Source: Periplaneta americana (Eukaryota; Arthropoda; Insecta; Blattodea; Blattidae). From it: DNA of 64,000 nt. Made by a program: the position numbers and the translations under genes. Positions 11,135 to 20,507 of the stretch are shown here, one piece after another; positions within the stretch are counted from its first letter, which is position 1, and each line of letters starts with the position of its first letter. A model generated the notes under the pieces. It did not search any database, had not been told where the DNA came from, and was given only the letters and a program-made list of their open reading frames with translations. The stretch covers positions 95,684,501 through 95,748,500 of the forward strand of contig NC_091124.1 of NCBI RefSeq assembly GCF_040183065.1, written 5' to 3'.

Positions 11135-11345
11135 TGCTCTGCCCATGGGCAGGTCTTTCATTGCAAACCCAGCATTTTCTAATCTTTCCTCTTTTCTGCC
11201 TTCCTCTTAGTTTCCTCATACGATCCATATATCTTAATGTCGTCTATCATCTGGTATCTTCTTCTGCCCCCAACTTTTCTCCCGTTCACCATTCCTTTCA
11301 GTGCATCCTTCAGTAGGCAGTTTCTTTTCAGCCAGTGACCCAACC
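11131..11345 (-). mobile_element. LINE 3'-end fragment (RRYQMID family)
   Basis: The minus strand gives a GRRRYQMID-type segment, then a YGSYEETKRKAE-like stretch and a short tail matching the copies at 1390-1712 and 55380-55860. With the endonuclease fragment at 12110-12661 on the same strand upstream, it could be the other end of one broken LINE. The reverse transcriptase between them is not recognisable. Confidence 0.65.
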
Positions 11346-12109
11346 AATTCCTAAATATAATAATAAATTATTTGCAAATAAAATATAAATATTTTGTGTC
11401 TATTTATGGAATTATCCGATTTACATCTTGAACACATTTCAATATTTGGTTTTCCCCGTTTGTTATAAATCTTACAACTTTATATGCAGCATTCAGAAGC
11501 CACTAGACTGAGGATCCTGATTTATGAAGGGAGAGTAAATGTAAGTGAAGCAAAAATGGAGGTAGTGCTCAAATGGTATTAATAGAAATCAAACTACTTC
11601 TGTATATTCATCAATACATTTTTTTTTGTTTTATTTTGTTTCTTTTGTTTCAGGCCCCGCTCATATCCTGTGCCTCATCGTGGCGAGCGGGTGAAACAAA
11701 GAATGATGCATGATGCCAGTTTTATTAATGGCTGAAAGTATTTTTCCAATTTTCCGTGACTTTCCTCATTTAGGACACTCGATATTTTAATTAATTCATG
11801 TTTAGGCCTATAACAAATTTCTAAGATGTCACTTACATAAAATTTCTTAGTAAAACTTTACCTACCAACACAATAAATACTGTAAAATGGAAAGGTTAAT
11901 GCGTCCTTCTTTGGCTAAACAGGATAACTACAAGTAGTGGTACATACATAAGGCCAGGTCATGGACGCTCTTGATCGGAGACTTATTAAAGTAAGTTAGA
12001 GATTACAAATTGACTTATTTTGTTTTTAAATATGAATGCATCATTGGTTATAATTTGTATCACACATCATTGACTTGAAATTATTTTTTTCAGTAGAAAT
12101 ATTCAACGA
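11346..12109. other. Intergenic, nothing recognised
   Basis: AT-rich sequence between two LINE fragments on the minus strand. If both belong to one element, this is where the reverse transcriptase should be, but no YADD-type motif or polymerase signature is visible. Confidence 0.4.
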
Positions 12110-12661
12110 AGTTCACATGAAATAGGTTCATAGTGAAATCTTCTTTGTATTTGTTTCCATTTTCTCCTTTCGTCCATTTTCCCTGTGACTCAAGGTTTCT
12201 TCATTTCCACACCTTCTCCGTATTCTATTGTTTCTCCTGCTGGTATCTTTATACAGCTTTTTAGACGAGTCCAGTATTCATTGCTATTCTCTGATGTGGA
12301 TTTTAATGTAGAAGCTTTCTCTTGAAAATTTCTTCGTCACCTGTTTTCCTCTTATCTTCCTCAGACGAAAATCTACTTCGATTACCAACAGGACATGGTC
12401 TGAGTTGAATTTTTTAAGCAATTTCGGAATATTTCCTGCACCAGTATGTAGTCTAATCTGATATCTGATTTCGTACCTTGGGCATGTCCAGATGTATCTT
12501 CTTCGTTTATGTTGTTGGAATAGTGTATTTTCAACATTCACTGCATTTCTCTTACAGATATTCACCAAAGATTCTCCTCTGTCATTTCTTTTTCCCAATC
12601 CACATTTTCCAACTGTTCGTCCATCTTGTCCTTCTCCTACTACTGCGTTCCAGTCGCCCAT
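12110..12661 (-). pseudogene. LINE endonuclease (EEP/APE-type) fragment
   Basis: The minus frame begins MGDWNAVVGEGQDG, then GKCGLGKRNDRGESLV, TLFQQHKRRRYIWTCP and FNSDHVLL. These are hallmark blocks of the apurinic-type endonuclease domain of LINE ORF2: GDxN near the metal site, a 'RG..L' helix and the terminal SDH. After a stop the frame continues with EYWTRLKSCIK and KMDERRKWK, the linker towards the reverse transcriptase. The RYQIDYI-type segment is altered by indels. The domain's first part and the polymerase are missing. Confidence 0.8.
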
Positions 12662-12767
12662 TAGGATTACGCAGCTCCCTTCTTCTCCATCTCAACTACC
12701 TCTTCTATTTTGTCATAGCTTTCTTCCACTTCCTAATCTGCTAATCCACTACGTAGCATGTAAGTTT

Positions 12768-13013
12768 GCATAATGAATCCACAAAACCAGGGTCGTCTTA
12801 TATGGCAGATAAAAGAAAAAGAGATATTACAATTCTACATTAAAACCATTATAAAAAAACAACAGATCACATTCGTTATCTGAGGCAGTGAATGCATAAT
12901 GAATCCACAAAACCAGGGTCGTCTTATATGGCAGATAAAAGAAAAAGAGATATTACAATTCTACATTAAAACCATTATAAAAAAACAACAGATCACATTC
13001 GTTATCTGAGGCA
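12768..13013. repeat. Exact 120-bp tandem duplication
   Basis: Positions 12768-12887 and 12894-13013 appear identical base for base, separated by the 6-bp spacer GTGAAT (period 126 bp). Perfect identity implies a very recent duplication or an assembly artefact. The downstream copy overlaps the 3' part of the small acidic frame at 12953-13144. Confidence 0.9.
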
Positions 13014-13144
13014 AAGAGCTCGTAAAATATATCCTGACTTTCACTGTTGACAGCGCCATCATATAGATCCCATTCTGAATGTGACGAGTCGGTTTCTACT
13101 TCGCCATCACCAGTCCATAACAAATCGTCCTCTGTGCTATCCAT
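12953..13144 (-). CDS. Small acidic open reading frame, unrecognised
   Basis: A 63-codon minus-strand frame starts MDSTEDDLLWTGDGEVE, is rich in Asp, Glu and Ser over its first 50 residues, and ends in a hydrophobic tail. Acidic N-termini like this occur in some cut-and-paste transposases, but nothing here is diagnostic. Its 3' half lies in the exact tandem duplication, so the original C-terminus may have been replaced. It could be a first exon or chance; no splice donor is obvious. Confidence 0.25.
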   Translation of the reverse strand: MDSTEDDLLWTGDGEVETDSSHSEWDLYDGAVNSESQDIFYELFASDNECDLLFFYNGFNVEL

Positions 13145-13339
13145 CGCATTAGAAATTCCATATTTCTTTTAAGGATTTTATCACTGTTTAAACTTTCACT
13201 TTTTCCCATGATAGTTGATAGTTTGAGGGTATTTTAAAGGACAAATCTACGCAAAACCATAATATTGTGCTTCAAATTTATACCTCGTATTATCTGAAGA
13301 TTATCTTATTTGCGGAAATATACGACAGTATGAATAACA

Positions 13340-13640
13340 TTGGCGGACAACAACTCATAGTTGTCCGGCTTTTTGTTACTGCTACAGAAAAAGTTTTTAT
13401 AACTGTCATGAAAAACAGTCATGCTGTCTTCTCCTGTTATTCATCTTCTTGATTAATTCCTCGTCACGTACAAGGGCACGAATTTGAGGTCCATTGATCT
13501 TACAAAGCAGAAAAGGCTGAAACTATATGTTGCAAACAATTACAATCAGTATTCAATGCTCTGACAAACTGTTTCATCAAGTCAAACTTGATGTGAAGTG
13601 AGGGAAAAATGATTTTGCCTCGGCTAACAGTTGGTTCATA
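13340..13640 (-). pseudogene. Fragment of an arthropod transposon-derived protein family
   Basis: The minus strand reads INGPQIRALVRDEELIKKMN, preceded in other frames by pieces resembling LMKQFVKALNTDC and QHIV. This block order is what I recall from a repetitive insect ORF family with a 'FDGPQIRxLxRDxxF' core, of unknown superfamily. Frameshifts and stops break the frame and only about 100 residues are traceable. Confidence 0.4.
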
Positions 13641-13812
13641 TCATATCAAAGTCGACTGTGGTAAAATATGACCAAACACGCTTTCAGTATTTTTTTTTTT
13701 TTTTTTGTTACAGTAGAGTATAATTATTATCGAAATGTGAACGTGAGGCCAACAGCCGGCTGGTCTGTCTGAGCTTTTCAAGGGCTGTGCCACCACAGAT
13801 TATTATTAATGT

Positions 13813-13899
13813 TAATTGAGCACCCACGTGCAATAATGGGGTAAGTAGTTACGAAATATATTCATACTTACCCCATTATTGCATGTAGGTGCTCAATTA
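13813..13899. repeat. Hairpin inside the P-like element
   Basis: An inverted repeat of about 35 bp, arms starting TAATTGAGCACCCACGTGCA and ending in its inverted copy, with a short loop. Both element copies carry it. In copy 2 the loop has been opened by a compound insertion at about 16134-16974. Confidence 0.8.
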
Positions 13900-13978
13900 T
13901 GTTCTTTCATGTCCTTCCAGTCAAAATACTAGCAACAATACGGCCTACCACAGAGTTTTGCGTTATTTTGTATGAGAG

Positions 13979-14404
13979 TGTCGAAATACAATTTTAATAT
14001 TTTATTGCTATCATTGGGTTTGAAACGGAATTGTAGCGGTTTTATCCGTATTTAGTTTAACTTTATTACTAGTGAACCATTTATTTGATTAATAGTTTGT
14101 CTTTGAAATAGGCCTACTTTTTATAAGCTACAGCTCATCGTCTTCTTCTATAAGCAGTAAGGACACAAGGAGCAGAAATAAAGGTTGCCGGTGTCGAAAC
14201 ACAATTTTAATATTTTATTGCTATTTGTTTTTCACTGGGTCTGAAACAGAATTGTAGTGGTTTTATCCGTATTTAGTTTAAGTATATTACTAGTGAACCA
14301 TTTATTTGGTTTATCGTTTATCTTCGAAATAGGCCTACTTTTTATAAACTACAGCTCATCGTCTTCTCTGTAAGCAGGACGGACACAAGGAACAGAAATA
14401 AAGG
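13979..14404. repeat. Internal 213-bp direct duplication in the P-like element
   Basis: Two head-to-tail blocks begin TGTCGAAATACAATTTTAA at 13979 and TGTCGAAACACAATTTTAA at 14192, and both end in CAGAAATAAAGG. Copy 2 shows the same duplication from about 17105, with the second block truncated, so the duplication predates the two copies. Confidence 0.8.
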
Positions 14405-14890
14405 ACATTCATATTACATAATTTTGTTCATTAAGAAAGCACTCAACACTTAAAGATTTTTTCTTCAGAAAATATATTAATTACATACTAAATGTAAGAG
14501 AAAAACACTTTTCAATAATTAGAAATATAATAATAAAAATAATACACTGCAACTACTTACGCATTAGGTATATACAACAAAGAAACCTACACTTTTCCTT
14601 AAAAAACAAAGATTTGTTAAATCAGTGGATAAAAAACAACAAGGGTTAAATGGCATCCCACTAAACACAGCTTCCCATGCTCTCCACATTCAGAAGACAA
14701 ATATATGTACATGACAAGGAGTAGGAGGCAGTTGTTGACAAGGCAGTGCAAACAATTGCTGGTTTTCTTGCACATTTACAGAACAACATGAACTTCAGAT
14801 CCTCACCTACGAAACGTAAAGCTTATGATATAATAAAGACAGTGTTAATTTCATTTTTTCAAGAAAATGCAGTTCACCAAAACTACAGTA

Positions 14891-15258
14891 AATAATTTAG
14901 GGACTTGAACAATAGGTTGTGTGAAATTGCATCATAAATTATAAACAAATGTTTTGATGGAGTACTGAAAGAACTTCTAGAAATTAACAGCTCGGAGAGA
15001 CACCATTTGTCTCGTTTCATATTTATTATCCACTGTTTCAACAGTTCCTTTTTTTTTCAAAGGGAATCTGCAAGAAAAGAAAAATACTGTACACACCGCA
15101 TGGTATGCCGGGCGTTGTTACACATTTATGCATGAAAAGAAATGCAGCTAATTAACAAAACTATGGACTTAACTTCATAAAATTTACATGAAATATGATA
15201 AATCAGTTGTCTTTTTCCTTTTGACATTGCAGTTACATGCAGCACATACAACAGGCAT
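14891..15258 (-). pseudogene. THAP-domain N-terminus of a P-like transposase, two exons
   Basis: Minus-strand exon 1 (15258-15188) begins ATG and encodes MPVVCAACNCNVKRKK, the first Cys-x4-Cys of a THAP zinc finger. A 120-bp GT-AG intron (15187-15068; acceptor TCTTTTCTTGCAG) joins it to exon 2 from 15067, so the junction reads LSYFIFPLKKK, the expected 'ISFFxFPxD' block. After a one-base shift in the A-run, exon 2 continues ELLKQWIINMKRDKW, matching the THAP 'W...RRxxW' region. The second zinc pair (Cys-x2-His) is not recognisable, and a stop follows near 14893. THAP domains bind DNA at transposon ends in P-family transposases. No catalytic domain is recognisable downstream. Confidence 0.7.
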
Positions 15259-16133
15259 GTTTTCTCTCTGTTTTTTCGTAACTCTGCCTCCGTATACACA
15301 ACATTGTAAGCAGACGAATTTTTACAACGGAGGGCGCTTAGTTCACATCTGCCGTGTTTCGCGGTGGCACCGCAAAGAGCGCTGTACAGGACAACATGGC
15401 CACTCTATATTCTTCTCTTTCTAACTCGGAAGTTTCCAACGAGTTAGAAGAGAAAGATATAGAGTGGTCATTGCGCCGCCATGTCTGAAGAAAATTGAAC
15501 GACCGTCGGTAATGAACTTATGCGCCCAAAACAAAGTGGGCGTGGTGATAACTGACATTAGAATCGTCAGCTGTCTTAATTTCGTTTGCATAAATCAGTT
15601 AAACTGAAGTGGAAAAACCTAGTATTTCGTCAAATACGTGCAAGGAACTTAATCTAAACTTACGTACGCTAAATTTAAAACATTTGAGCTATTCCTATAA
15701 GGAATGGTTAAAAGAATAACCTAAGCAAAATTGTCATGTAGTATGACAAGAAGTCCTAGCAAATATACTGAAGAAAATGTTAATATTCCTAGGTTCTTTT
15801 AAATGCGACCTGCAAGATTTCCTATAAAACGAACGAGTATGATTCGGATGATTTTATTAAATTGTTTTCCCAGTCTCTACACGTTCAAAACTATTTACCA
15901 TAAGATACAGAATGAAAGTAGTATCTGTAGTAAACAACCTTTACCTCCAAGCTTGTAACGTGGGTGAAACATGACAAAGCACGCTTTCAGTTTTTTTGTT
16001 ACAGTAAAGTATAATTATTATCGAAATGTGAACGTGAGGCCAACAGCCGGCTGGTCTGTCAAGGGCTGTGGCACCACAGATAATTATTAGTGTATAATTG
16101 AGCACCCACGTACAATAATGGGGTAAGTAGTTA

Positions 16134-16425
16134 AAGGTAAAAGGTAAAGGTAAAGGTATCCCCGTAACATACCATGAAGGCATTTGGGGGGCATGGAGGT
16201 AGAGCCCCATGCTTTCCATGACCTCGGCACTAGAATGAGGTGTTGTGGTCGGCACCACGCTCTGACCGCCTTTTACTCTGGGAAAGACCCCGTACTCAAT
16301 TTTATAGGAGGCTGAGTGAACCTCGGGGCTGTTCTGAAAGTTTGGCAACTGTCACCACCTGGGATCGAACCCCGGACCTTCCAGTCCGTAGCCAGCTGCT
16401 CTACCAACTGAGCTACCCGGCCACC
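16134..16425 (-). mobile_element. tRNA-derived SINE (family A) inside P-like copy 2
   Basis: The minus strand starts GGTGGCCGGGTAGCTCAG with a textbook A box (TAGCTCAGTTGGTAGAGC) and the B box GGTTCGATCCC, both very close to a real tRNA. A unique body follows, and a 3' tail of TTTACC repeats (AAAGGT units on the plus strand). It has split the element's hairpin, so it is younger than the host transposon. It is not a functional tRNA, because there is no acceptor stem partner. Confidence 0.85.
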
Positions 16426-16458
16426 TAATAATAACAGTAATAATAATAATAATAATAA

Positions 16459-16493
<35 letters not shown>

Positions 16494-16511
16494 ATAATAA
16501 TAATAACAGTA
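16426..16511. repeat. TAA/TAG trinucleotide microsatellite
   Basis: Interleaved runs of TAA and TAG units directly next to the SINE head. The minus strand reads through as a leucine run with no biological meaning. Confidence 0.9.
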
Positions 16512-16974
16512 ACTGTACGAAGACAGGCCTGAACCCCACAAATGACACCAACAAGGCATTACTCATGGGGAACCTAGACGAGAATATGAGGTAGGATGGC
16601 CACTTCCTTTCCCTATCAATGGCGTGCATCACTGACTAGTTACATATTAGTCATCAGACTTCACATGTATACATACAAATTGTTCTTTCCCTGAAACATA
16701 TCGTCAAGTGGTTATATACCGCCTGATAGATGATGTACATATGAAGGGTCCAAGGGAAAAAATCAGGGAAATCACTTTTTTTGTGGAGATGAAATCTGAG
16801 GTGCCATTAGATTCTCTATGGAAAGGACTATCGCTTAGAGCAGCGGTGGCGAAAATGTAATCGTGCGCCGAGCCACTGTGTAACCTGCAACGTGCATAGC
16901 ACCTATGGAGGGAGGCGGACACCCGAAGGGGAAGTGAAGCAACTGTCTGACTTATTAACGGATTTTCATTTTCC
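16512..16974. mobile_element. Remainder of the insertion in P-like copy 2, unassigned
   Basis: Copy 1 lacks this segment, which lies between the microsatellite and the resumed hairpin arm at 16975. TTA occurs at both outer junctions of the compound insert (16131-16133 and 16975-16977), a possible 3-bp target duplication. The segment at 16830-16930 is more GC-rich than its surroundings. No coding motif is recognisable. Confidence 0.5.
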
Positions 16975-17519
16975 TTACGAAATATATTCATACTTACCCC
17001 ATTATTGCACGTGGGTGCTCAATTATGTTCTTTCATGTCCTTCCAGTCAAAATACTAACAACAATACGACCTACCCCAGAGTTTTGCGTTATTTTGGATG
17101 CGAGTGTCGAAATACAATTTTAATATTTGATTGCTATTACTAGGTTTGAAACGGAATTGTAGCGGTTTCATCCGTATTTAGTTTAACTTTATTACTAGTG
17201 AACCATTTATTTGATTAATCGTTTGTCTTCGAAATAGGCCTACTTCTTATAAGCTACAGCTCATCGTCTTCTTCTATAAGCAGTAAGGACAGAAGGAGCA
17301 GAAATAAAGGATGCCGGTGTCGAAATACAGTTTTAATATTGCATTGCTATTTGTTTTTCACTGGGTCTGAAACGGAATTGTATTAGTTTTATCCGTATTT
17401 AGTTTAAGTACATTACCAGTGAACCATTTATTTTGTTTATGCCGGGCGTTGTTACACATTTATGCATTGAAAAAAAAATGCTGCTAATTAACAAAACTAT
17501 GGACTTAACTTCATAAAAT

Positions 17520-17594
17520 TTACATGACATATGATATATCAGTTGTCTTTTTCCTTTTGACATTGCAGTTATATGCAGCACACACAACAGGCAT
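17520..17594 (-). pseudogene. THAP exon 1 of P-like copy 2
   Basis: The minus-strand ATG at 17594 opens the frame MPVVCAAYNCNVKRKK, nearly identical to exon 1 of copy 1, with Tyr in place of one Cys; the alanine-tyrosine version is closer to the usual THAP consensus. The splice donor region (ATGTAAATT) is conserved. The continuing exon has been deleted in this copy, so no protein can result. Confidence 0.7.
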
Positions 17595-17967
17595 GTTTTT
17601 TCTTCGTTTTTTTTTTTGTACTTCTTACCTCCGTTATACAACATTGTAAGCAGACGAATTTTTACAAAGGTGGGCGCTTAGCTCACAAGAGGCCTATATT
17701 ATAAGTCCTCTTGTTAGCTCAGATCTGCCGTGTTTCGCGGTGGCACCGCAAAGAGCGCTGTACAGGACAACATGGCCACTCTATAGTCTTCTCTTTCTAA
17801 CTCGTTGGAAGTTTCACCTTGCGCTCAGTCGCCATCTTGCTTCACTATGTCTCACTCGTGAACTGCATGTAAATCAATAAGAAAATCTTACCAGAACTTC
17901 GAAAAAGGACAAATGTCACAACAACTTGTCGTAAGTTTCCTATCCACTGATATACGGGGAAAATTTT

Positions 17968-18273
17968 AGAACATGGATTGCACCTTCCATCCCCTCCCCA
18001 AGTCACTAGGGGACGGTGGGAATTATGGGTAATGAAGGGTGGGGGGCTTGCAGCCCCGATACCCCGCTTTTTTCATCATGTGCTACACGTCGGATCATCG
18101 GCGCGATGTTTACGGAGATCGTCAGTGGCCGCCATGATGTTTTGAGGTGGCGCGTGTCTCGGACGGAGCGAGATGAAGCGTGAGAAGGCGAGAGAGGGAG
18201 GAGTCTGCAAGGAAAGTAGCTAGTTGCATGGTAGGTGCGGTGGGGGAGAGGGGAAGGGTGCAATCCATGTTCT
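17968..18273. mobile_element. GC-rich 306-bp MITE
   Basis: Inverted ends AGAACATGGATTGCACC on both sides (the right one in reverse complement), extending about 30 bp with mismatches. The interior is markedly GC-richer than the surrounding AT-rich DNA and contains poly-G/C tracts. Flanking bases do not show a clear duplication. Confidence 0.6.
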
Positions 18274-19278
18274 GGAGTTTAGCCATCAGCCAATATACGG
18301 AAACTAGAATTATTATTTAAGGAAACTTCCTATTTATGCTCAAGTGTGACTTCTATTAAATGTTAAAATCAGGTTGCATTGTTGACAATTTGACAACCAC
18401 TTACCTCAGGCAGAAAGAAATACATGCTAGAATAAAGTTATCTAAATAAATCGGGAAATGAATTAGGCCTAATGTTGTTTAGGTTACACCGTAATTGTAA
18501 ATATAGCTTAATAAATAGAGTAAAAAGTGCGCAATAAAAACAACTCATTCTACTTTGATTATTCATTCTTTAATCCTTAATAATTACTGGAATGTTATGT
18601 ATAATAGTAAAATTTGTCAAAATAATACAAAATATGTTGATTCTATTTGATTCTGTTTTATTGGAATGCTACGTAAAATGCTAGGGTTACTAATATCCAA
18701 ACAGTATACCGGTACAAAATATTAGTTGTCCCAGTAGCAGCTAATATAATTGCTGGATATTCATTATTAAAATTACTAGGTAATACAGGCCCATTTTAAA
18801 TTATCATTATTAAGAATATTAATTGTTTGCAAATGCTTTAAAATAGCCAGTGAAGTGTAAATTCATCTGTAATCAAACTTATATTTTTTTTTAATTCTCT
18901 GATACCATAATTTTACGGATTTTCAAGTATGATAATGAAATTAATTGTATCAGTCCAATAACGTAAGAATAAAATGGATTTAAGTACAATACGTGAATAT
19001 TTAAACAAGAAAATATATTCAGTTCATTTGCTTGTGCTGTGATTTTGTAGGGCACCTGTTACTTTCCATAACTGAATATAGGCCTACACTATGCCCGAAT
19101 GATTTTTTTGTAAAGAATCTTGGTTGTCTTTCTTGCACTGCAAAGCTCATCTGTTTTCTCACTTAATTCGGTCATTAATTTTCTTTCTCCGAGTAGTTGA
19201 TTGTTCAGACTCACTAACTACTACTGTCACATGTAACTCTCACTACAATTTGTACCTACTTCGCGGCTGTCAGTTTCT
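18274..19278. other. Intergenic, nothing recognised
   Basis: About 1 kb of AT-rich DNA with no coding frame of note, no inverted repeats and no similarity to other parts of the window that I can see. Confidence 0.4.
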
Positions 19279-19289
19279 GATGTATTGAT

Positions 19290-19545
19290 GTTTTTATTTC
19301 GTTATTTTACGACTTTTGTCAACTACTATGGTTATCTAGCGTCCGAATAAGATGAAAGTGATAATGTCAGCGAAATGAGTCCAGGGTGCAACTTCGAAAG
19401 TTAGGCCTACCCGCATTTGCTCTTACTGGATTGAGGGAAACTCCCGGAAAAACCTCAACCAGCTAACTTATCCTAACCAGGATTTGAACCCGGACCCGCT
19501 CGTTACACGGTCAAGCATACTAACCGTTACTCCACACCGGTGGAC
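19290..19545 (-). mobile_element. tRNA-derived SINE (main family), copy 1
   Basis: The minus strand reads GTGGAGTAACGGTTAG in the head, a B-box-like GGGTTCAAATCC, then AGGTTTTTCCGGGAGTTTC and an end near ACGAAATAA. It is flanked by imperfect 11-bp repeats, GATGTATTGAT (19279-19289) and GATATATTGAT (19546-19556). It is more diverged than the copies at 33.6 and 34.5 kb. Confidence 0.8.
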
Positions 19546-19948
19546 GATATATTGATTTCACTGACAATGGAATCAGCCCTTGAAGACACGCTTTATTTAG
19601 GTGGCTTCCGTCTGGCAACATGTGGTTTTTTCAAATATACAGAATAGGAAGAAAGCACACTGGGAACAGCTCCTTCTCTCAGTCTCGTGGTATGTCCTGT
19701 GTAATCCATGTCTTCGGGATGGAAATGTTGAGAGCACACTACCGAAGCTGTAGTCGGTTGCAAATTTTCACTGTTGACTGTCTTTACCCATGCTTCTCGT
19801 ATGTATTCCTTCTACAAAATTCTATAACGAACATATATACTGCATTTGAAATATTCAACCGATACGTAAAGGTAACTCATTAGACACATTGGATATATAC
19901 AATGTTCCAGCATGCAGACACTTTTGGTAAAAAACTACTTACGACAGT

Positions 19949-20148
19949 GTTCGCGTAGGCTTCCGCGGCTGGTGTACATGGCCTGTGGATAGGTTTCGAG
20001 GCTTCTACCGTATTGTCTTGGTGTTAGTGGCTGACGTTTCGACCGCTGTGTTGTGGTCATCTTCAGAGCAGTACCACAACACAGCGGTCGAAACGTCAGC
20101 CACCAACACCAAGACAACGCGGTAGAAGCCCCGAAACCTATCCACAGG
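19949..20148. mobile_element. Foldback insertion with 14-bp flanking direct repeats
   Basis: Arms of about 77 bp (starting CCTGTGGATAGGTTTCG at 19982) are nearly perfectly inverted around a short loop, CATCTTCAGAGCA. The unit is bounded by CTACTTACGACAGT at 19935-19948 and 20149-20162, a clear target duplication. Duplications this long suit retroposition (LINE or Penelope-like) rather than most DNA transposons. There is no catalytic frame. Confidence 0.75.
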
Positions 20149-20507
20149 CTACTTACGACAGTATTGAAACGTCTTATTTTCCTTGCTTCTTTCTGTTAGA
20201 ATGAGATAAATTATACCCGAACACCAAGCAGATATTAATCATTTTAAAAAATATTGATAATTCAGACTCCAATTAGATTTACATCTTATATATAAATATA
20301 TAATTTATTTCAAGAAATAGTCTGCCCAGGCATCCTGGGTTGCCAAAAACACAGAATAACACACATATAAGAATAGTAATGATTACAGTAAGATAGATGA
20401 GCCAAATTTAAATGTGAACTAGGAGCTTAAGTTTAAGAAATAATAAATTTGTACATATATTTGTAACAATCACACACTAACGAATAGAAAAGGGGGGGGG
20501 TATTATG

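Larger units (their letters stand above)
13650..15428. mobile_element. P-like (THAP) transposon copy 1, partial
   Basis: Collinear with the element at 15437-17807 through a Pol-rich AT body, a hairpin, a tandem-duplicated block and the right terminal repeat (reverse complement GAGTTAGAAAGAGAAGAATA). Its right end stops at CTAACTCG, three bases short of the partner's CTCGTTG end, and abuts GAAGTTTC. It keeps about 700 bp (14405-15105), including THAP exon 2, that copy 2 lacks. The left end is missing here; a fragment with the left end lies at 2290-2845. Confidence 0.7.
15437..17807. mobile_element. P-like (THAP) transposon copy 2, both ends present
   Basis: The left end CAACGAGTTAGAAGAGAAAG and the right end, read in reverse complement (CAACGAGTTAGAAAGAGAAG), form terminal repeats of about 31 bp. 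The 8-bp direct repeat GAAGTTTC flanks them at 15429-15436 and 17808-17815. Terminal repeats of 31 bp, an 8-bp duplication and a THAP frame together are the P-superfamily pattern; hAT also makes 8-bp duplications but does not usually carry THAP. The copy is non-autonomous: it has lost the region holding exon 2 and has a SINE plus other DNA inserted in its hairpin. Confidence 0.75.

Noticed and set aside
10928-11228. Frames with Ile-Tyr repeats
   Set aside because: They read through the (TA)n microsatellite and the adjacent SINE.
12478-12773. Plus-strand hydrophobic frames
   Set aside because: They are antisense to the LINE endonuclease fragment; hydrophobicity arises from T-rich antisense codons.
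16350-16425. Possible real tRNA gene on the minus strand
   Set aside because: A and B boxes are good, but there is no closing acceptor stem and the sequence continues into a SINE body.
16273-16632. Minus-strand frame of 119 codons with a long leucine run
   Set aside because: It is a translation of the TAA/TAG microsatellite and the tRNA-derived SINE, not a protein.
19935-20117. Minus-strand 60-codon frame
   Set aside because: It runs along one arm and loop of a foldback insertion; the inverted repeat and flanking duplication explain it.
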